Part shown: positions 8,186 through 15,747 of the stretch, piece after piece
Layout: each line of letters starts with the position of its first letter
Numbering within the stretch: the stretch's first letter is position 1
Origin: DAOUKH01 sp965219875
GTDB taxonomy: Bacteria > Chloroflexota > Dehalococcoidia > SHYB01
Direction of reading: 5' to 3'
NCBI GenBank assembly: GCA_965219875.1
Contig: CBDCOW010000005.1
Location: 310,001 to 374,000, forward strand
DNA: 64,000 nt
Notes under the pieces: model-generated
Told to the model about the DNA's origin: nothing
The model's database searches: none
What the model saw: the letters and a program-made list of their open reading frames with translations, nothing else
Made by a program: the position numbers and the translations under genes

Positions 8186-8584
8186 ATGCCGAAAGGCATT
8201 TTTATGGTGTTCACCCATTGCACCGACCCAGAGCGCGAAGAGGAGTACAACCGCTGGTACACCCACACCCACCTGCCCGACCTCAGCGCCGCGAAGGGCT
8301 TCGTGACGGCGCGGCGGTTCCGCAACGCAAACCCCGGCGGCCCGCCCGATAAATACCTCGCGCTCTACGAGTTCGACACGCCCGACCTCAAGGAGTCCAT
8401 CGCCGACCTCATCGACATCGCGATCGACGCCCACGCCAAGGGGCGTCACATCGACTTCATCCAGGGCGGCGAAGCCTTCATCTTCGAGGACATCGACCCC
8501 GAAAGCCTCGAACCTCTCGAAGCCCACGACTACCCAACCGAGGTCCCAGAGCGGATTCTCCAAGCCCGCGACGCGCTGCGCTGA
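8186..8584 (+). CDS. Dimeric alpha/beta-barrel protein (EthD/DUF4286-like)
   Basis: A 132-residue protein starting at ATG 8186 behind GAGGAGG. The opening KGIFMVFTHCTDPEREEEYNRWY then THLPDLSAAKGFVTARRF follows the ferredoxin-like alpha/beta-barrel pattern of EthD and related small proteins, where the Tyr-Asn-xx-Tyr and THLPD residues line the pocket. Such proteins act as dimers, some as monooxygenases or isomerases and some with no known activity. It lies between the toxin gene and the opposite-strand NTF2-like gene with no obvious operon partner. A specific function cannot be given. Confidence 0.75.
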   Translation: MPKGIFMVFTHCTDPEREEEYNRWYTHTHLPDLSAAKGFVTARRFRNANPGGPPDKYLALYEFDTPDLKESIADLIDIAIDAHAKGRHIDFIQGGEAFIFEDIDPESLEPLEAHDYPTEVPERILQARDALR

Positions 8585-8593
8585 GGAGGCACC

Positions 8594-8735
8594 CCTCCGG
8601 CCTCTCCCCCTCTGGGGAAGACCACCCCAAACCTCTCTCCCCCTGGGAGAGACTGAGAGAGGGTCGCGCCGCCAGGCGCGTCGGTGGGGTCGGGTGGTCT
8701 TGCCTCTTCTCCCCCCGGGAGAAGATTGAGATGAG
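8594..8735. repeat. Intergenic palindromic GC-rich repeat cluster
   Basis: Between the genes ending at 8584 and 8849 lies a run of short imperfect palindromes such as CTCTCCCCCTGGGAGAG and CTTCTCCCCCCGGGAGAAG. Its first 22 bases are the reverse complement of 412-433, and the region near 50690-50730 has a similar CTCTCCCGTTGGGAGAG unit. The spacing is irregular and the units are not identical, so it is not a CRISPR array. Confidence 0.55.
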
Positions 8736-8848
8736 GGGCCCCCTGATCACCACCAAAGGCCACGCGAGCCCTTACATTCGTGGCGGGTCACCCCGGTCCA
8801 CGCAAGGGTCCCCACGGCAGGGGTTTCAGAGGCCGATGGAGCGCGTCC

Positions 8849-9412
8849 CTACTGGATGGCCGGCACATCCCGCGTCCAGTACTTCTCCCAGCTTGGCCAG
8901 GCTTCGGGGAGCTGGCCGACTTGGAGCGATCTGCCACCCCCGCTGTCCACGGTCACGTCCTTGGCGTGGCCGGGGCGGTCGAGGGCGTCCACCGCGTACC
9001 AGCGCATCAGCTTGCGGCGGCGGAAGAACCACTTGCCCTCCTGCCGCTCGTAGCTATCCCAGTACTGGATCTTGCCTACGATCCACATGTCGCCGCGGTC
9101 GAGCTCGTCGCGGCAGTAGACCACGCCGCGCGCCTTGTCGGGATCGTCGGGGTCCAAGTCGATGATGTGATTGCCCACGAAGTGGATGCTGCTCTTGGTG
9201 TTGCTCATCGTTCTGACGAACCAGTCGCGCAGCTTGTCCCGTCCGAAGGTGTCGCGGCCCACCTGTACGTTGGGGACGAAGAGCTGCACCATGTCGTCGA
9301 AGTTGCGGGTGTCGAGCGCGAGCGCGTAGCGCGCGGCGAGCTGCCGTATCTGCTCCGTCGACTCCATCCGGTCGATCCTCTCCTCCAAGGTCATCGACGA
9401 GCCGTCTGCCAT
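8849..9412 (-). CDS. NTF2-like / SnoaL-like protein
   Basis: A 187-residue protein of the nuclear transport factor 2-like fold. The N-terminal helix LEERIDRMESTEQIRQLAAR, the ALDTRNFDDMVQLFVPN segment and the later HFVGNHIIDLD and GKWFFRRRKLMRWY strands match SnoaL-type cone-shaped domains, used by isomerases, dehydratases and ring-dioxygenase small subunits. AGGAGGG precedes ATG 9412. Length (about 150-190) is typical. It is a single gene, divergent from the small gene at 9593. The fold fits a pocket for a hydrophobic ligand, but which reaction is unknown. Confidence 0.8.
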   Translation of the reverse strand: MADGSSMTLEERIDRMESTEQIRQLAARYALALDTRNFDDMVQLFVPNVQVGRDTFGRDKLRDWFVRTMSNTKSSIHFVGNHIIDLDPDDPDKARGVVYCRDELDRGDMWIVGKIQYWDSYERQEGKWFFRRRKLMRWYAVDALDRPGHAKDVTVDSGGGRSLQVGQLPEAWPSWEKYWTRDVPAIQ

Positions 9413-9576
9413 CGCACCCTCCTACTTTGCTCCATCGCGAGTCAGAGCGCCCCCGGGACCGCAGCGCGCCCGCGGACGCCGAGGCGCAGTCTAAACGGCG
9501 TGGCGGCATTCCACAAACCGAGGCTCCGGCAGCCGGCCCTCGGATGGCTTTCCCCCTGCCCCAACCCGTCCTTTGC

Positions 9577-9582
9577 TATAAT
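9577..9582 (+). promoter_or_regulatory. Consensus -10 box (TATAAT)
   Basis: A perfect TATAAT ends 10 bases before the GTG start at 9593, so the mRNA would have a leader of only a few bases. No convincing -35 box is visible. The unit probably continues through tRNA-Pro to the terminator at 9914-9947. Confidence 0.6.
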
Positions 9583-9592
9583 GGGGGGCGCT

Positions 9593-9805
9593 GTGACCGG
9601 GCCCAACAACAAGGAGTGGAGGACCTCCAACCTCATCCGTCCCTACTGGACCGTGGAGACGGATGAAGCGTTGAGGATCGACACCGGCGTTGTCCCGCCC
9701 AAAGTGCAGGCGGAGTGGTACTCCTACAAGCTCGGCGCGCTGGCGTCGGGCGGGGGCCATCTCCTCCCGTCCTTCGAGGACGCTTGGGACGACGTGTTCG
9801 CCTAG
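9593..9805 (+). CDS. Small protein of unknown function (70 aa), upstream of tRNA-Pro
   Basis: A 70-residue reading frame from GTG 9593 to TAG 9805. It is not low-complexity: it holds several Trp and Tyr residues (NLIRPYWTVETDEAL, QAEWYSYKLGAL) and an acidic C-terminus (FEDAWDDVFA). The TATAAT box at 9577 predicts a near-leaderless transcript starting at this GTG. An ATG at 9581 is in frame but overlaps the promoter box. tRNA-Pro begins 20 bases after the stop, so the two probably share a transcript. I do not recognise a family; reality as a gene rests on composition and promoter position. Confidence 0.6.
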   Translation: MTGPNNKEWRTSNLIRPYWTVETDEALRIDTGVVPPKVQAEWYSYKLGALASGGGHLLPSFEDAWDDVFA

Positions 9806-9825
9806 GACCGCTCACGGCGCGGCAT

Positions 9826-9902
<77 letters not shown>

Positions 9903-9913
9903 TGAAAGCGAAC

Positions 9914-9947
9914 GCACCCCGCCGGGCCCGGCGGGGTGCTCTTTCTT
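9914..9947 (+). terminator. Intrinsic terminator after tRNA-Pro
   Basis: A perfect 26-base palindrome (9914-9939, 13-bp arms of GCACCCCGCCGGG type) is followed by TCTTTCTT. This is the clearest terminator in the left half of the window. Confidence 0.85.
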
Positions 9948-10030
9948 AACCCTGCCTCGCCATCAGCCCCTTCCCCATGTCCGCGCCCGTTCCCTACTAT
10001 GTCTCCATGCGAAACTAGCCCGTTGGCGCC

Positions 10031-10336
10031 GGCCAAGACGCATACCTGGGTTTCCTCGAAAACCCTGCAAGTGGCCGCGGGCGCGCGCCGGAGCTCCTTC
10101 GGGAGGCTCCCGTGCGTAGGCGCGTCGAGCGCTGACGTATCGGCGCTTTGAGCGAGACGGCGCTGACTTCAGCGTCCGACTCGAAGAACTTCCGCGTGGT
10201 CGGGTCTCCTAGGAACCGACGAGGCCACGCGGGAGTTACAAAGGAGAGTTTGGAGAACAGGCTCGGCGCGGTGACCCCCGCAGGGCCCCGCGGCAGCCGC
10301 CACGACGCGGCAGCCGCTCCCAAACTCAACTTTTTT
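10031..10336 (+). ncRNA. Candidate structured non-coding RNA with terminal stem and U-tract
   Basis: No convincing protein is seen in 9948-10454, but the DNA holds a chain of strong hairpins. GGCCA/TGGCC (10031/10072) encloses GGGTTT/AAACCC; GGAG-CTCC with a TTCG tetraloop lies at 10090-10110; GCGCTGA/TCGGCGC with loop CGTA at 10129-10146; CGAG/CTCG enclosing CGCTG/CAGCG at 10153-10183; a 13-pair stem (one G-U) joins 10187-10199 to 10225-10237; and GAGTTTGG/CCAAACTC joins 10246-10253 to 10320-10327, followed by T6 at 10331-10336. A TACTAT box lies at 9995. Signature sequences of RNase P RNA, tmRNA and SRP RNA are absent. It may be a new RNA class or a leader upstream of ispH. Confidence 0.5.
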
Positions 10337-10420
10337 CGGGGTTGCGCCTGGTCCTCCTATGCCTTGTCCGGCTCTTCCCCAAACCGGGAGAGGATAGGCT
10401 GAGAGCCCCGGCGGCTATGG

Positions 10421-10426
10421 TACACT
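10421..10426 (+). promoter_or_regulatory. -10 box of ispH (TACACT)
   Basis: TACACT lies 28 bases before the ispH ATG at 10455 and after the U-tract of the RNA candidate, so ispH probably has its own promoter. No good -35 box is seen. Confidence 0.45.
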
Positions 10427-10454
10427 TCAGGCTGCGGCCTTCAGTTAGGACATC

Positions 10455-11399
10455 ATGGTGCAACAGAACCGGCGCGTCGTACTCACCAACCCCCGCGGCT
10501 TCTGCGCTGGCGTCGAGCGGGCCATTGACGTGGTCGAGATTGCCCTAGCCAAATACGGGCCGCCCGTCTACGTGCGCAAGGAAATCGTACACAACCCGCA
10601 CGTGGTCGACGACTTGCGCAAGAAGGGCGCCATCTTCGTCGAGTCCGAGGATGAAGTCCCCGAGGGCGGCGTCGTCGTCTTCAGCGCCCACGGTGTCGCG
10701 CCCGCCGTCCGCGTCCAGTCCGACACGAGGCAGCTCACCTCCATCGACGCCACGTGCCCCCTCGTCACCAAGGTCCACCTCGAAGCACGGAAGTACGTCA
10801 AGGACGGCTACTCGATCCTGCTCATCGGCCACGAGGGTCACGATGAGATCGTGGGCACGATGGGCGAGGCGCCGGACAACATCCAACTCGTCCAAGACGT
10901 CAAGGAAGCCAGGGCCGTGCAGCCGCCCCACCCGGACCGCGTGGTGTGTCTGACGCAGACCACGTTGAGCATCGACGACACCTTCGAGATCGTCGAGACG
11001 CTGCAGCGTCGCTTCCCGAGCATGTTGGTGCGGAACGACATCTGCTACGCCACGCAAAACCGGCAGACCGCGATCAAGGAAATCACTAGGGACGTCGATC
11101 TGATCCTCGTCGTGGGCGCGGCGAACAGCTCGAACTCGATACGCCTCATGGAAGTCGCCCGCGCTCAGGGCGTCGAGTCGCACCGCATCGCCGACGCCGC
11201 GGAGATCGACCCCACGTGGCTCGAAGGCAAGACCTCGATCGGCCTCACTTCCGGCGCGTCCACTCCGGAGATCAAGGTTTCCGAGGTGCTCGATTACCTC
11301 CGCGAACGGGGCTCACTCGACGTGCGGGAGGTTGAGGTCATCGAAGAGAACGTGACGTTTCTGCTCCCCAAGGAATTGCGCGGGTTGGCCAAGGCCTAA
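10455..11399 (+). CDS. ispH: 4-hydroxy-3-methylbut-2-enyl diphosphate reductase
   Basis: A 314-residue IspH (LytB), the last enzyme of the methylerythritol phosphate route, reducing HMBPP to IPP and DMAPP with a [4Fe-4S] cluster. The three cluster cysteines are present: Cys17 (NPRGFCAGV), Cys101 (DATCPLV) and Cys197 (NDICYATQNRQ). The conserved GHEGHDEIVGT and GAANSSNS segments and the SGASTPE motif near the C-terminus are also visible. Length is normal and no cysteine is replaced. It shows that this organism makes isoprenoids by the MEP pathway. It stands alone, between an RNA candidate and a lipoprotein gene. Confidence 0.97.
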   Translation: MVQQNRRVVLTNPRGFCAGVERAIDVVEIALAKYGPPVYVRKEIVHNPHVVDDLRKKGAIFVESEDEVPEGGVVVFSAHGVAPAVRVQSDTRQLTSIDATCPLVTKVHLEARKYVKDGYSILLIGHEGHDEIVGTMGEAPDNIQLVQDVKEARAVQPPHPDRVVCLTQTTLSIDDTFEIVETLQRRFPSMLVRNDICYATQNRQTAIKEITRDVDLILVVGAANSSNSIRLMEVARAQGVESHRIADAAEIDPTWLEGKTSIGLTSGASTPEIKVSEVLDYLRERGSLDVREVEVIEENVTFLLPKELRGLAKA

Positions 11400-11490
11400 G
11401 ACGGCGGGCCCCAATCCGCCGCCCCGACTAGGGCGTAGTTTTCCTCAAGGAGCCCGTGCTACGGCAGGGCCTGTTCCGGACCGTTCCACG

Positions 11491-13305
11491 ATGCCGATTC
11501 TGACGACCGTCCTGACCCGCGCGGCGCAGCGTTTCCCTTCAACCTGGGCCTTCGCCGCGGCGGCCGCCTTGGTGCTCGCCGTGGCCGCGTGCTCCTCCGA
11601 CGGCGCGGTCTCGCCCACCCCCGGCGACACTCCCACCGAACACCCCATCGCCGAATCTTCCCCCACCGTTGCTCCCGCGGACGACCCAACCCCGGAGGGC
11701 GACCCAACTCCCGGCGAGGCCCTCACCGCCACCCCGACGCCGCACGTCACGCCCCCGCCCACGCTGGCGCCGGTCCCGGTCCGGGGCCGCATTGTCCTCA
11801 GCCCCGAGTCGGCCGATCCGGCGTCGACCCTCATGCTCGCCGGGCTGGACATGGATTTCAACCTGACCGGCTTCAGCCCCCTCGAAGAGTTCACCGTCCA
11901 GTACCTCGGGCCCAATGGGGAGCGACGGTCCGCCGGGCGGGGCCGTGCCGATACGTTGGGCGAGGCCACTTGGACGAAGCCGACGTCTCGCGACGCCATG
12001 GGGGACTGGACGGCGCAGGTACGAGGCAGCGGCGGCAGCACGGCCACGGCGGAGTGGACGCTCGTCGAGATGCCGATGGCCGCGCCGGTCGTCGCTTCGC
12101 TGGAACGGGAGTTCAAGCTCTACCACACGCCCGAAGCCCGGATCTACTTCGACGACGCGGTGCTGGAGTCCCAGGTGGCCGTCATGGCACAGTACTTCGC
12201 CGAGTCTATCGGGTCGATCGAGTCCGCGCTCGGCCAAGACCTCGGCCCCATCGACGTCTTCCTGCTCCCCGACGGGGAGACCCTGCAGCAGGAGCTCGTC
12301 GCCGGCGGCTCGCCGCCGTCCAGCGGCTTCGAGTCCGGCATCGCCCTTCTCGGAGGGGAGCGCCCCGGCATCTACGTCGACATGGCGGCGCCCTTCTATA
12401 GCTGGCGTCACGTCGCGGCGCACGAGATCGTCCACTTTGTCGTCGGGGCCATCGAGGAAGACCGCCGCGCGCCGCTCTGGTTTGTCGAGGGGCTCGCCGA
12501 CTATCTGGCGCATCAGGTAGCCGTGGAGCAGACGGGTGACCACGAACGGCAATGGGCGCGTCTCGTCCGCGGGCACGCGCGCCGAGGCGTTCACCTCGAC
12601 CAGTGGATCGACTTTCACACGATCGGCGACTACGGGGCGTGGAACTCGGAGCGCAGCCTCGACCGGCTGAAGCAGATGTACGGTCAGTCGTTCGCCGCCC
12701 TGAGCTACGTCGCCGCCGCCTACGGAGAGGCGGCCTTCGTTCCCTTGCTGCGCGCGGTTATCGAGGAGCCGGACGACCTCAACGTGCCATTCAGACGAAT
12801 CCTCGGCGTCTCGTTCGACGAGTTCCAAGCCGCCGTGCGCGAGTTCCTGCTCACGCCTACGCCGTTCGAGGCGGAGATGGAGGCCGTGGGCGTCTACGCG
12901 CGGGCGGTGTTCGAAATCGCCGACGAGGACCGGGAGCTTGCCGCGTCCTGGGATCTCTTCCTCCGCTCCCGCCGTCCGTCCCTTGATCCCGAGACGAGCG
13001 CCGCCGAGATCATGGAGTTTAGCGACGCGTTCGTCGCGCTCAGCGCGCGCGTCGAGGCCCTGGAGCCTCCGGAACGGTTAGCCGACGTCCATGCGGTCCT
13101 GGAAGGGGCCTTCCCACGCTCCGTCGAGGCCATGAACGCCTACGCGCGCCTCGAAACCCACCCTGATACCGAGCTGCTGGCCGAGGCCAACGCCAACCTA
13201 ACGCAGGGCGCGCTCCACATGGACGCCGCCGAAGACCTGCTTGTCAGAGCGCTTTCCGCCTTCGGCATCAGCGAAGACGAGGTGCTCTCGCCGAATCCGC
13301 CCTAG
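11491..13305 (+). CDS. Lipoprotein with Ig-like region and gluzincin (HExxH) peptidase domain
   Basis: A 604-residue exported lipoprotein. The signal peptide ends in the lipobox LAVAAC (about residues 30-35), followed by a Pro/Thr-rich linker and a beta-rich segment (RGRIVLSPESADPAST to EWTLVEMP, about 90-195) like an Ig/IPT domain. The peptidase core has HEIVH at 311-315 and a Glu at 333 in WFVEGLADYLAH, the HExxH plus E pattern of gluzincin (peptidase MA-like) zinc proteases. The C-terminal 170 residues are helical and unassigned. It would sit on the outer face of the membrane and could trim cell-surface or environmental proteins. No operon partner is evident. Confidence 0.85.
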   Translation: MPILTTVLTRAAQRFPSTWAFAAAAALVLAVAACSSDGAVSPTPGDTPTEHPIAESSPTVAPADDPTPEGDPTPGEALTATPTPHVTPPPTLAPVPVRGRIVLSPESADPASTLMLAGLDMDFNLTGFSPLEEFTVQYLGPNGERRSAGRGRADTLGEATWTKPTSRDAMGDWTAQVRGSGGSTATAEWTLVEMPMAAPVVASLEREFKLYHTPEARIYFDDAVLESQVAVMAQYFAESIGSIESALGQDLGPIDVFLLPDGETLQQELVAGGSPPSSGFESGIALLGGERPGIYVDMAAPFYSWRHVAAHEIVHFVVGAIEEDRRAPLWFVEGLADYLAHQVAVEQTGDHERQWARLVRGHARRGVHLDQWIDFHTIGDYGAWNSERSLDRLKQMYGQSFAALSYVAAAYGEAAFVPLLRAVIEEPDDLNVPFRRILGVSFDEFQAAVREFLLTPTPFEAEMEAVGVYARAVFEIADEDRELAASWDLFLRSRRPSLDPETSAAEIMEFSDAFVALSARVEALEPPERLADVHAVLEGAFPRSVEAMNAYARLETHPDTELLAEANANLTQGALHMDAAEDLLVRALSAFGISEDEVLSPNPP

Positions 13306-13329
13306 GCCACTAGGGACGGACGGCAGTGG

Positions 13330-14415
13330 TCAGCCCCGGCCGTTGAGGAGCGCGAGGGGGTTGTCGCAGACGATCTTCTCCTTCTGCTCACCGGTGAGTC
13401 CCTCTTGGTCGAGGAACGTCGTCAGCGCGCCGGGGAAGATGCCATCGGAGTGAGGGTAGTCGCTGGCCCAGACGATGTGGTCGGCGCCGAGCTGCTCCGC
13501 CGCGAAGGCCAGGTACTTCTCCTCGGGGTCGGAACTGAAGAACATGCGCCCCTCGGCGAGGTACTCGCTGGGGAGCTTCTTCAGGGTCGCCTTCATGCCT
13601 GGGCGGTGCATGTACTCCTCGTACTGCTCGTCGAGGCGCCACAGGAGCCAGGGGGCCCAGCCCACTTGCCCCTCCATGAAGCCGATGCGCAGCGTGGGGA
13701 ACTTGTCCAGGATGCCCCCGTAGATGATGTCCATCACCGCGAGCATCATCCCCATGGGGTGGAGCACCGCGTGAGCGCTTACGAAGTCGTAGCCGAACTG
13801 TTGCATGAGCAGCCGGAAGGCACCGTGCGGAATGTGCAGCATGAGCGGGACGTTGAGGTCTTGGGCCTCTTGGTAGAGGGGATGGAAGTAGGGGTCGTTG
13901 GGGCGCATGTCGTTGATCGAGGGCTTCATGAAGAAGGTGGGGAAGCCGAGCTCGGACACGGCGCGGCGAAGCTCGCGACGAGCCTCGTCGATGTCGCCCA
14001 GGGGCAACAGTGCCGCCCCTCTGAGACGGGCCGGGTCCTCGCTGCAATAGTCGTACAGCCAGTTGTTATAGCCCCGCGCCACCGAGGGGGCGTAGAAATC
14101 CTTGTTCATCCCCATCTCGGTGCAGAAGAGCAGCGCCTGATCGATGCCTTCGGAATCCATGTCCTTGAGGCGCACGTCGGGGTACCAGCCGCCGGTGCTC
14201 CGGTTGCGGTTGCGGATCGATTCGTATATCTCTTCCTTCGTCGTTCCCCGGTCGTTCGGATGCCGGCCCCCGCGGTCGTTCGGCTGCAGGCGATGAGCGA
14301 GCAGCGCGTCTTCGAGTTCCTCGCCTTCCTCCGGCGAGAAGTAGCTCGTCCAGTTGGGCAGGCACTCCATATTGACGTGCCCATCGATATCGATGACCGG
14401 CTTGCCGTTCAACAT
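13330..14415 (-). CDS. Amidohydrolase family protein (COG2159)
   Basis: A 361-residue member of the amidohydrolase-2 family. I start it at ATG 14415 (MLNGKPVIDIDGHVNM) because GGAGAGG lies just upstream; a longer form would add a basic leader. The metal motif is DGHVN, with the second His of HxH replaced by Asn. LMLHIPHG and WASDYPHSDGIFP supply the barrel His and Asp. It is divergent from another amidohydrolase at 14550, and matching -10 like boxes face both ways in between. The HxN opening sets it apart from the cluster at 25-35 kb. Substrate unknown. Confidence 0.85.
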   Translation of the reverse strand: MLNGKPVIDIDGHVNMECLPNWTSYFSPEEGEELEDALLAHRLQPNDRGGRHPNDRGTTKEEIYESIRNRNRSTGGWYPDVRLKDMDSEGIDQALLFCTEMGMNKDFYAPSVARGYNNWLYDYCSEDPARLRGAALLPLGDIDEARRELRRAVSELGFPTFFMKPSINDMRPNDPYFHPLYQEAQDLNVPLMLHIPHGAFRLLMQQFGYDFVSAHAVLHPMGMMLAVMDIIYGGILDKFPTLRIGFMEGQVGWAPWLLWRLDEQYEEYMHRPGMKATLKKLPSEYLAEGRMFFSSDPEEKYLAFAAEQLGADHIVWASDYPHSDGIFPGALTTFLDQEGLTGEQKEKIVCDNPLALLNGRG

Positions 14416-14461
14416 CGCAACCTCTCCGCTACGGCCCCTGGGCGGCCCGTTGCTTGGCCGA

Positions 14462-14506
14462 ATGGTAGCACAGCCGCCGCCGCACGAAAGGCGCAAGTGC
14501 TACTAT
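14462..14506. promoter_or_regulatory. Divergent promoter boxes between two amidohydrolase genes
   Basis: ATGGTA at 14462-14467 reads TACCAT on the minus strand (47 bases before the 14415 start), and TACTAT at 14501-14506 faces the plus-strand gene (44 bases before 14550). Both look like -10 boxes, giving back-to-back promoters in this 134-base gap. The -35 boxes are not clear. Confidence 0.4.
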
Positions 14507-14549
14507 TGCGGAGACCGCCGGAGGCGGGACTTCACACGGAGAGAGCGTG

Positions 14550-15689
14550 ATGCAGTACAACGTGATCTCGACCGACGATCACCTTCAGGAGGCCCCCCAC
14601 ACGTGGACCGACCGGATGTCGAGCAAGTGGGGCGACAAGATCCCCCACCTCAAGTCGCTCGACAGCGAGCGCGACTCTTGGTTCATCTACGGCGAGCCCC
14701 GGAATCAGGCGGGCGTCGCCATCGTCCACGGCTCCCTGCCCGATAGGGCCAAGACGCCCAAGCGCTGGGAAGAGGTCCCCGACATCGCCTACGTCCCCGC
14801 GGCGCGCATCCGAGCGATGGACCAGGACGGGGTGGACGTCCACACCTTCTTCGGCAACCTCGCCGGCGTGGCCGGGGGCACGTTCAGCAATCCCGACTAC
14901 GACGAGGAGTACCGCCTGGAGGCGATCCGCGCCTTCAACGACTTCCAAATCGAGGAGTACGCCGACCCCTTCCCCGGCCGATTCATCACCCTCGCCGTCG
15001 TGCCCATGTGGGACGTGGAGAAGGCAGTCGCAGAGGTGCGCCGCACCCACAAGCTGGGCATCAAGGGGATCAGCTTCGCCTTCCCCCAGCAATACGGCTA
15101 CCGCCACTTCTCCGACAAGTACTGGGACCCCCTGTGGGACGTTTGCCAGGACCTAGGCCTTTCGCTGAACCTGCACATCGGCTCCGGCGGGAGCATGGGC
15201 CTCGGCAGCATGGCCTTCGACGGCAACGGCCCCATGTTCTGGCTGGCGGAAAACTCGACTCGCATCATCTCGGCGAACACGCAGGTGATGAGCACCGTCC
15301 TCTTCTCCGGGATCCTCGAACGCTTCCCCAACCTCAAGGTCGTCTCCTCCGAGAGCGGCCTCGGTTGGGTGCCGTACCTCCTAGAGGTCGCCGACCATCA
15401 GTGGGAGCGGCAGAAGCTCTCCCGCGAGGGAATGACGGTCAAACCGAGCGACTACTTCCACCGCCAGTGTTACGTCAACTTCTGGTTCGAGAAGATTGGC
15501 ATCGAGAACCGCTACCACATCGGGGTCGACAACATCATGTGGGAGTCGGACTATCCGCACCCGACGTGCACCTGGCCGAACTCGCGGGAGTACATCGAAC
15601 GTTCCTTCGAGGGCGTGCCGGAGGGCGAGCAGCGGAAGATGCTGGTCGACAACGCCGTCCGCGTCTTCAACCTCGATCCGAGCCCGTAG
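14550..15689 (+). CDS. Amidohydrolase family protein (COG2159)
   Basis: A 379-residue amidohydrolase-2 protein, most like the one at 494. It opens with VISTDDHLQEAPHTW (DDH in place of DxHxH), has LSLNLHIGSGGS for the barrel His and IMWESDYPHPTCTWP for the catalytic Asp. GGAGAG precedes the ATG at 14550; a GTG three bases upstream is also possible. An MFS gene follows 58 bases after the stop on the same strand, and then an enoyl-CoA hydratase, suggesting an uptake-and-degradation unit. Neither the reaction nor the substrate can be read from the sequence. Confidence 0.85.
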   Translation: MQYNVISTDDHLQEAPHTWTDRMSSKWGDKIPHLKSLDSERDSWFIYGEPRNQAGVAIVHGSLPDRAKTPKRWEEVPDIAYVPAARIRAMDQDGVDVHTFFGNLAGVAGGTFSNPDYDEEYRLEAIRAFNDFQIEEYADPFPGRFITLAVVPMWDVEKAVAEVRRTHKLGIKGISFAFPQQYGYRHFSDKYWDPLWDVCQDLGLSLNLHIGSGGSMGLGSMAFDGNGPMFWLAENSTRIISANTQVMSTVLFSGILERFPNLKVVSSESGLGWVPYLLEVADHQWERQKLSREGMTVKPSDYFHRQCYVNFWFEKIGIENRYHIGVDNIMWESDYPHPTCTWPNSREYIERSFEGVPEGEQRKMLVDNAVRVFNLDPSP

Positions 15690-15747
15690 CCCTGGCGCCC
15701 GCAGGGGCCGCCCCCGCGCGCCGGCGGCGGCATGACCGAGGGTCATC

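Noticed and set aside
8594..8735. CRISPR array in the palindromic repeats.
   Set aside because: Units differ in sequence and spacing and there are no spacers of equal length; no cas genes are in the window.
10031..10336. RNase P RNA, tmRNA, SRP RNA or a cobalamin riboswitch as identity of the structured region.
   Set aside because: The fixed sequence motifs of these RNAs (for example GAGGAAAGTCC of RNase P, the tRNA-like end of tmRNA, GGAAGGAAGCA of SRP RNA) were not found.
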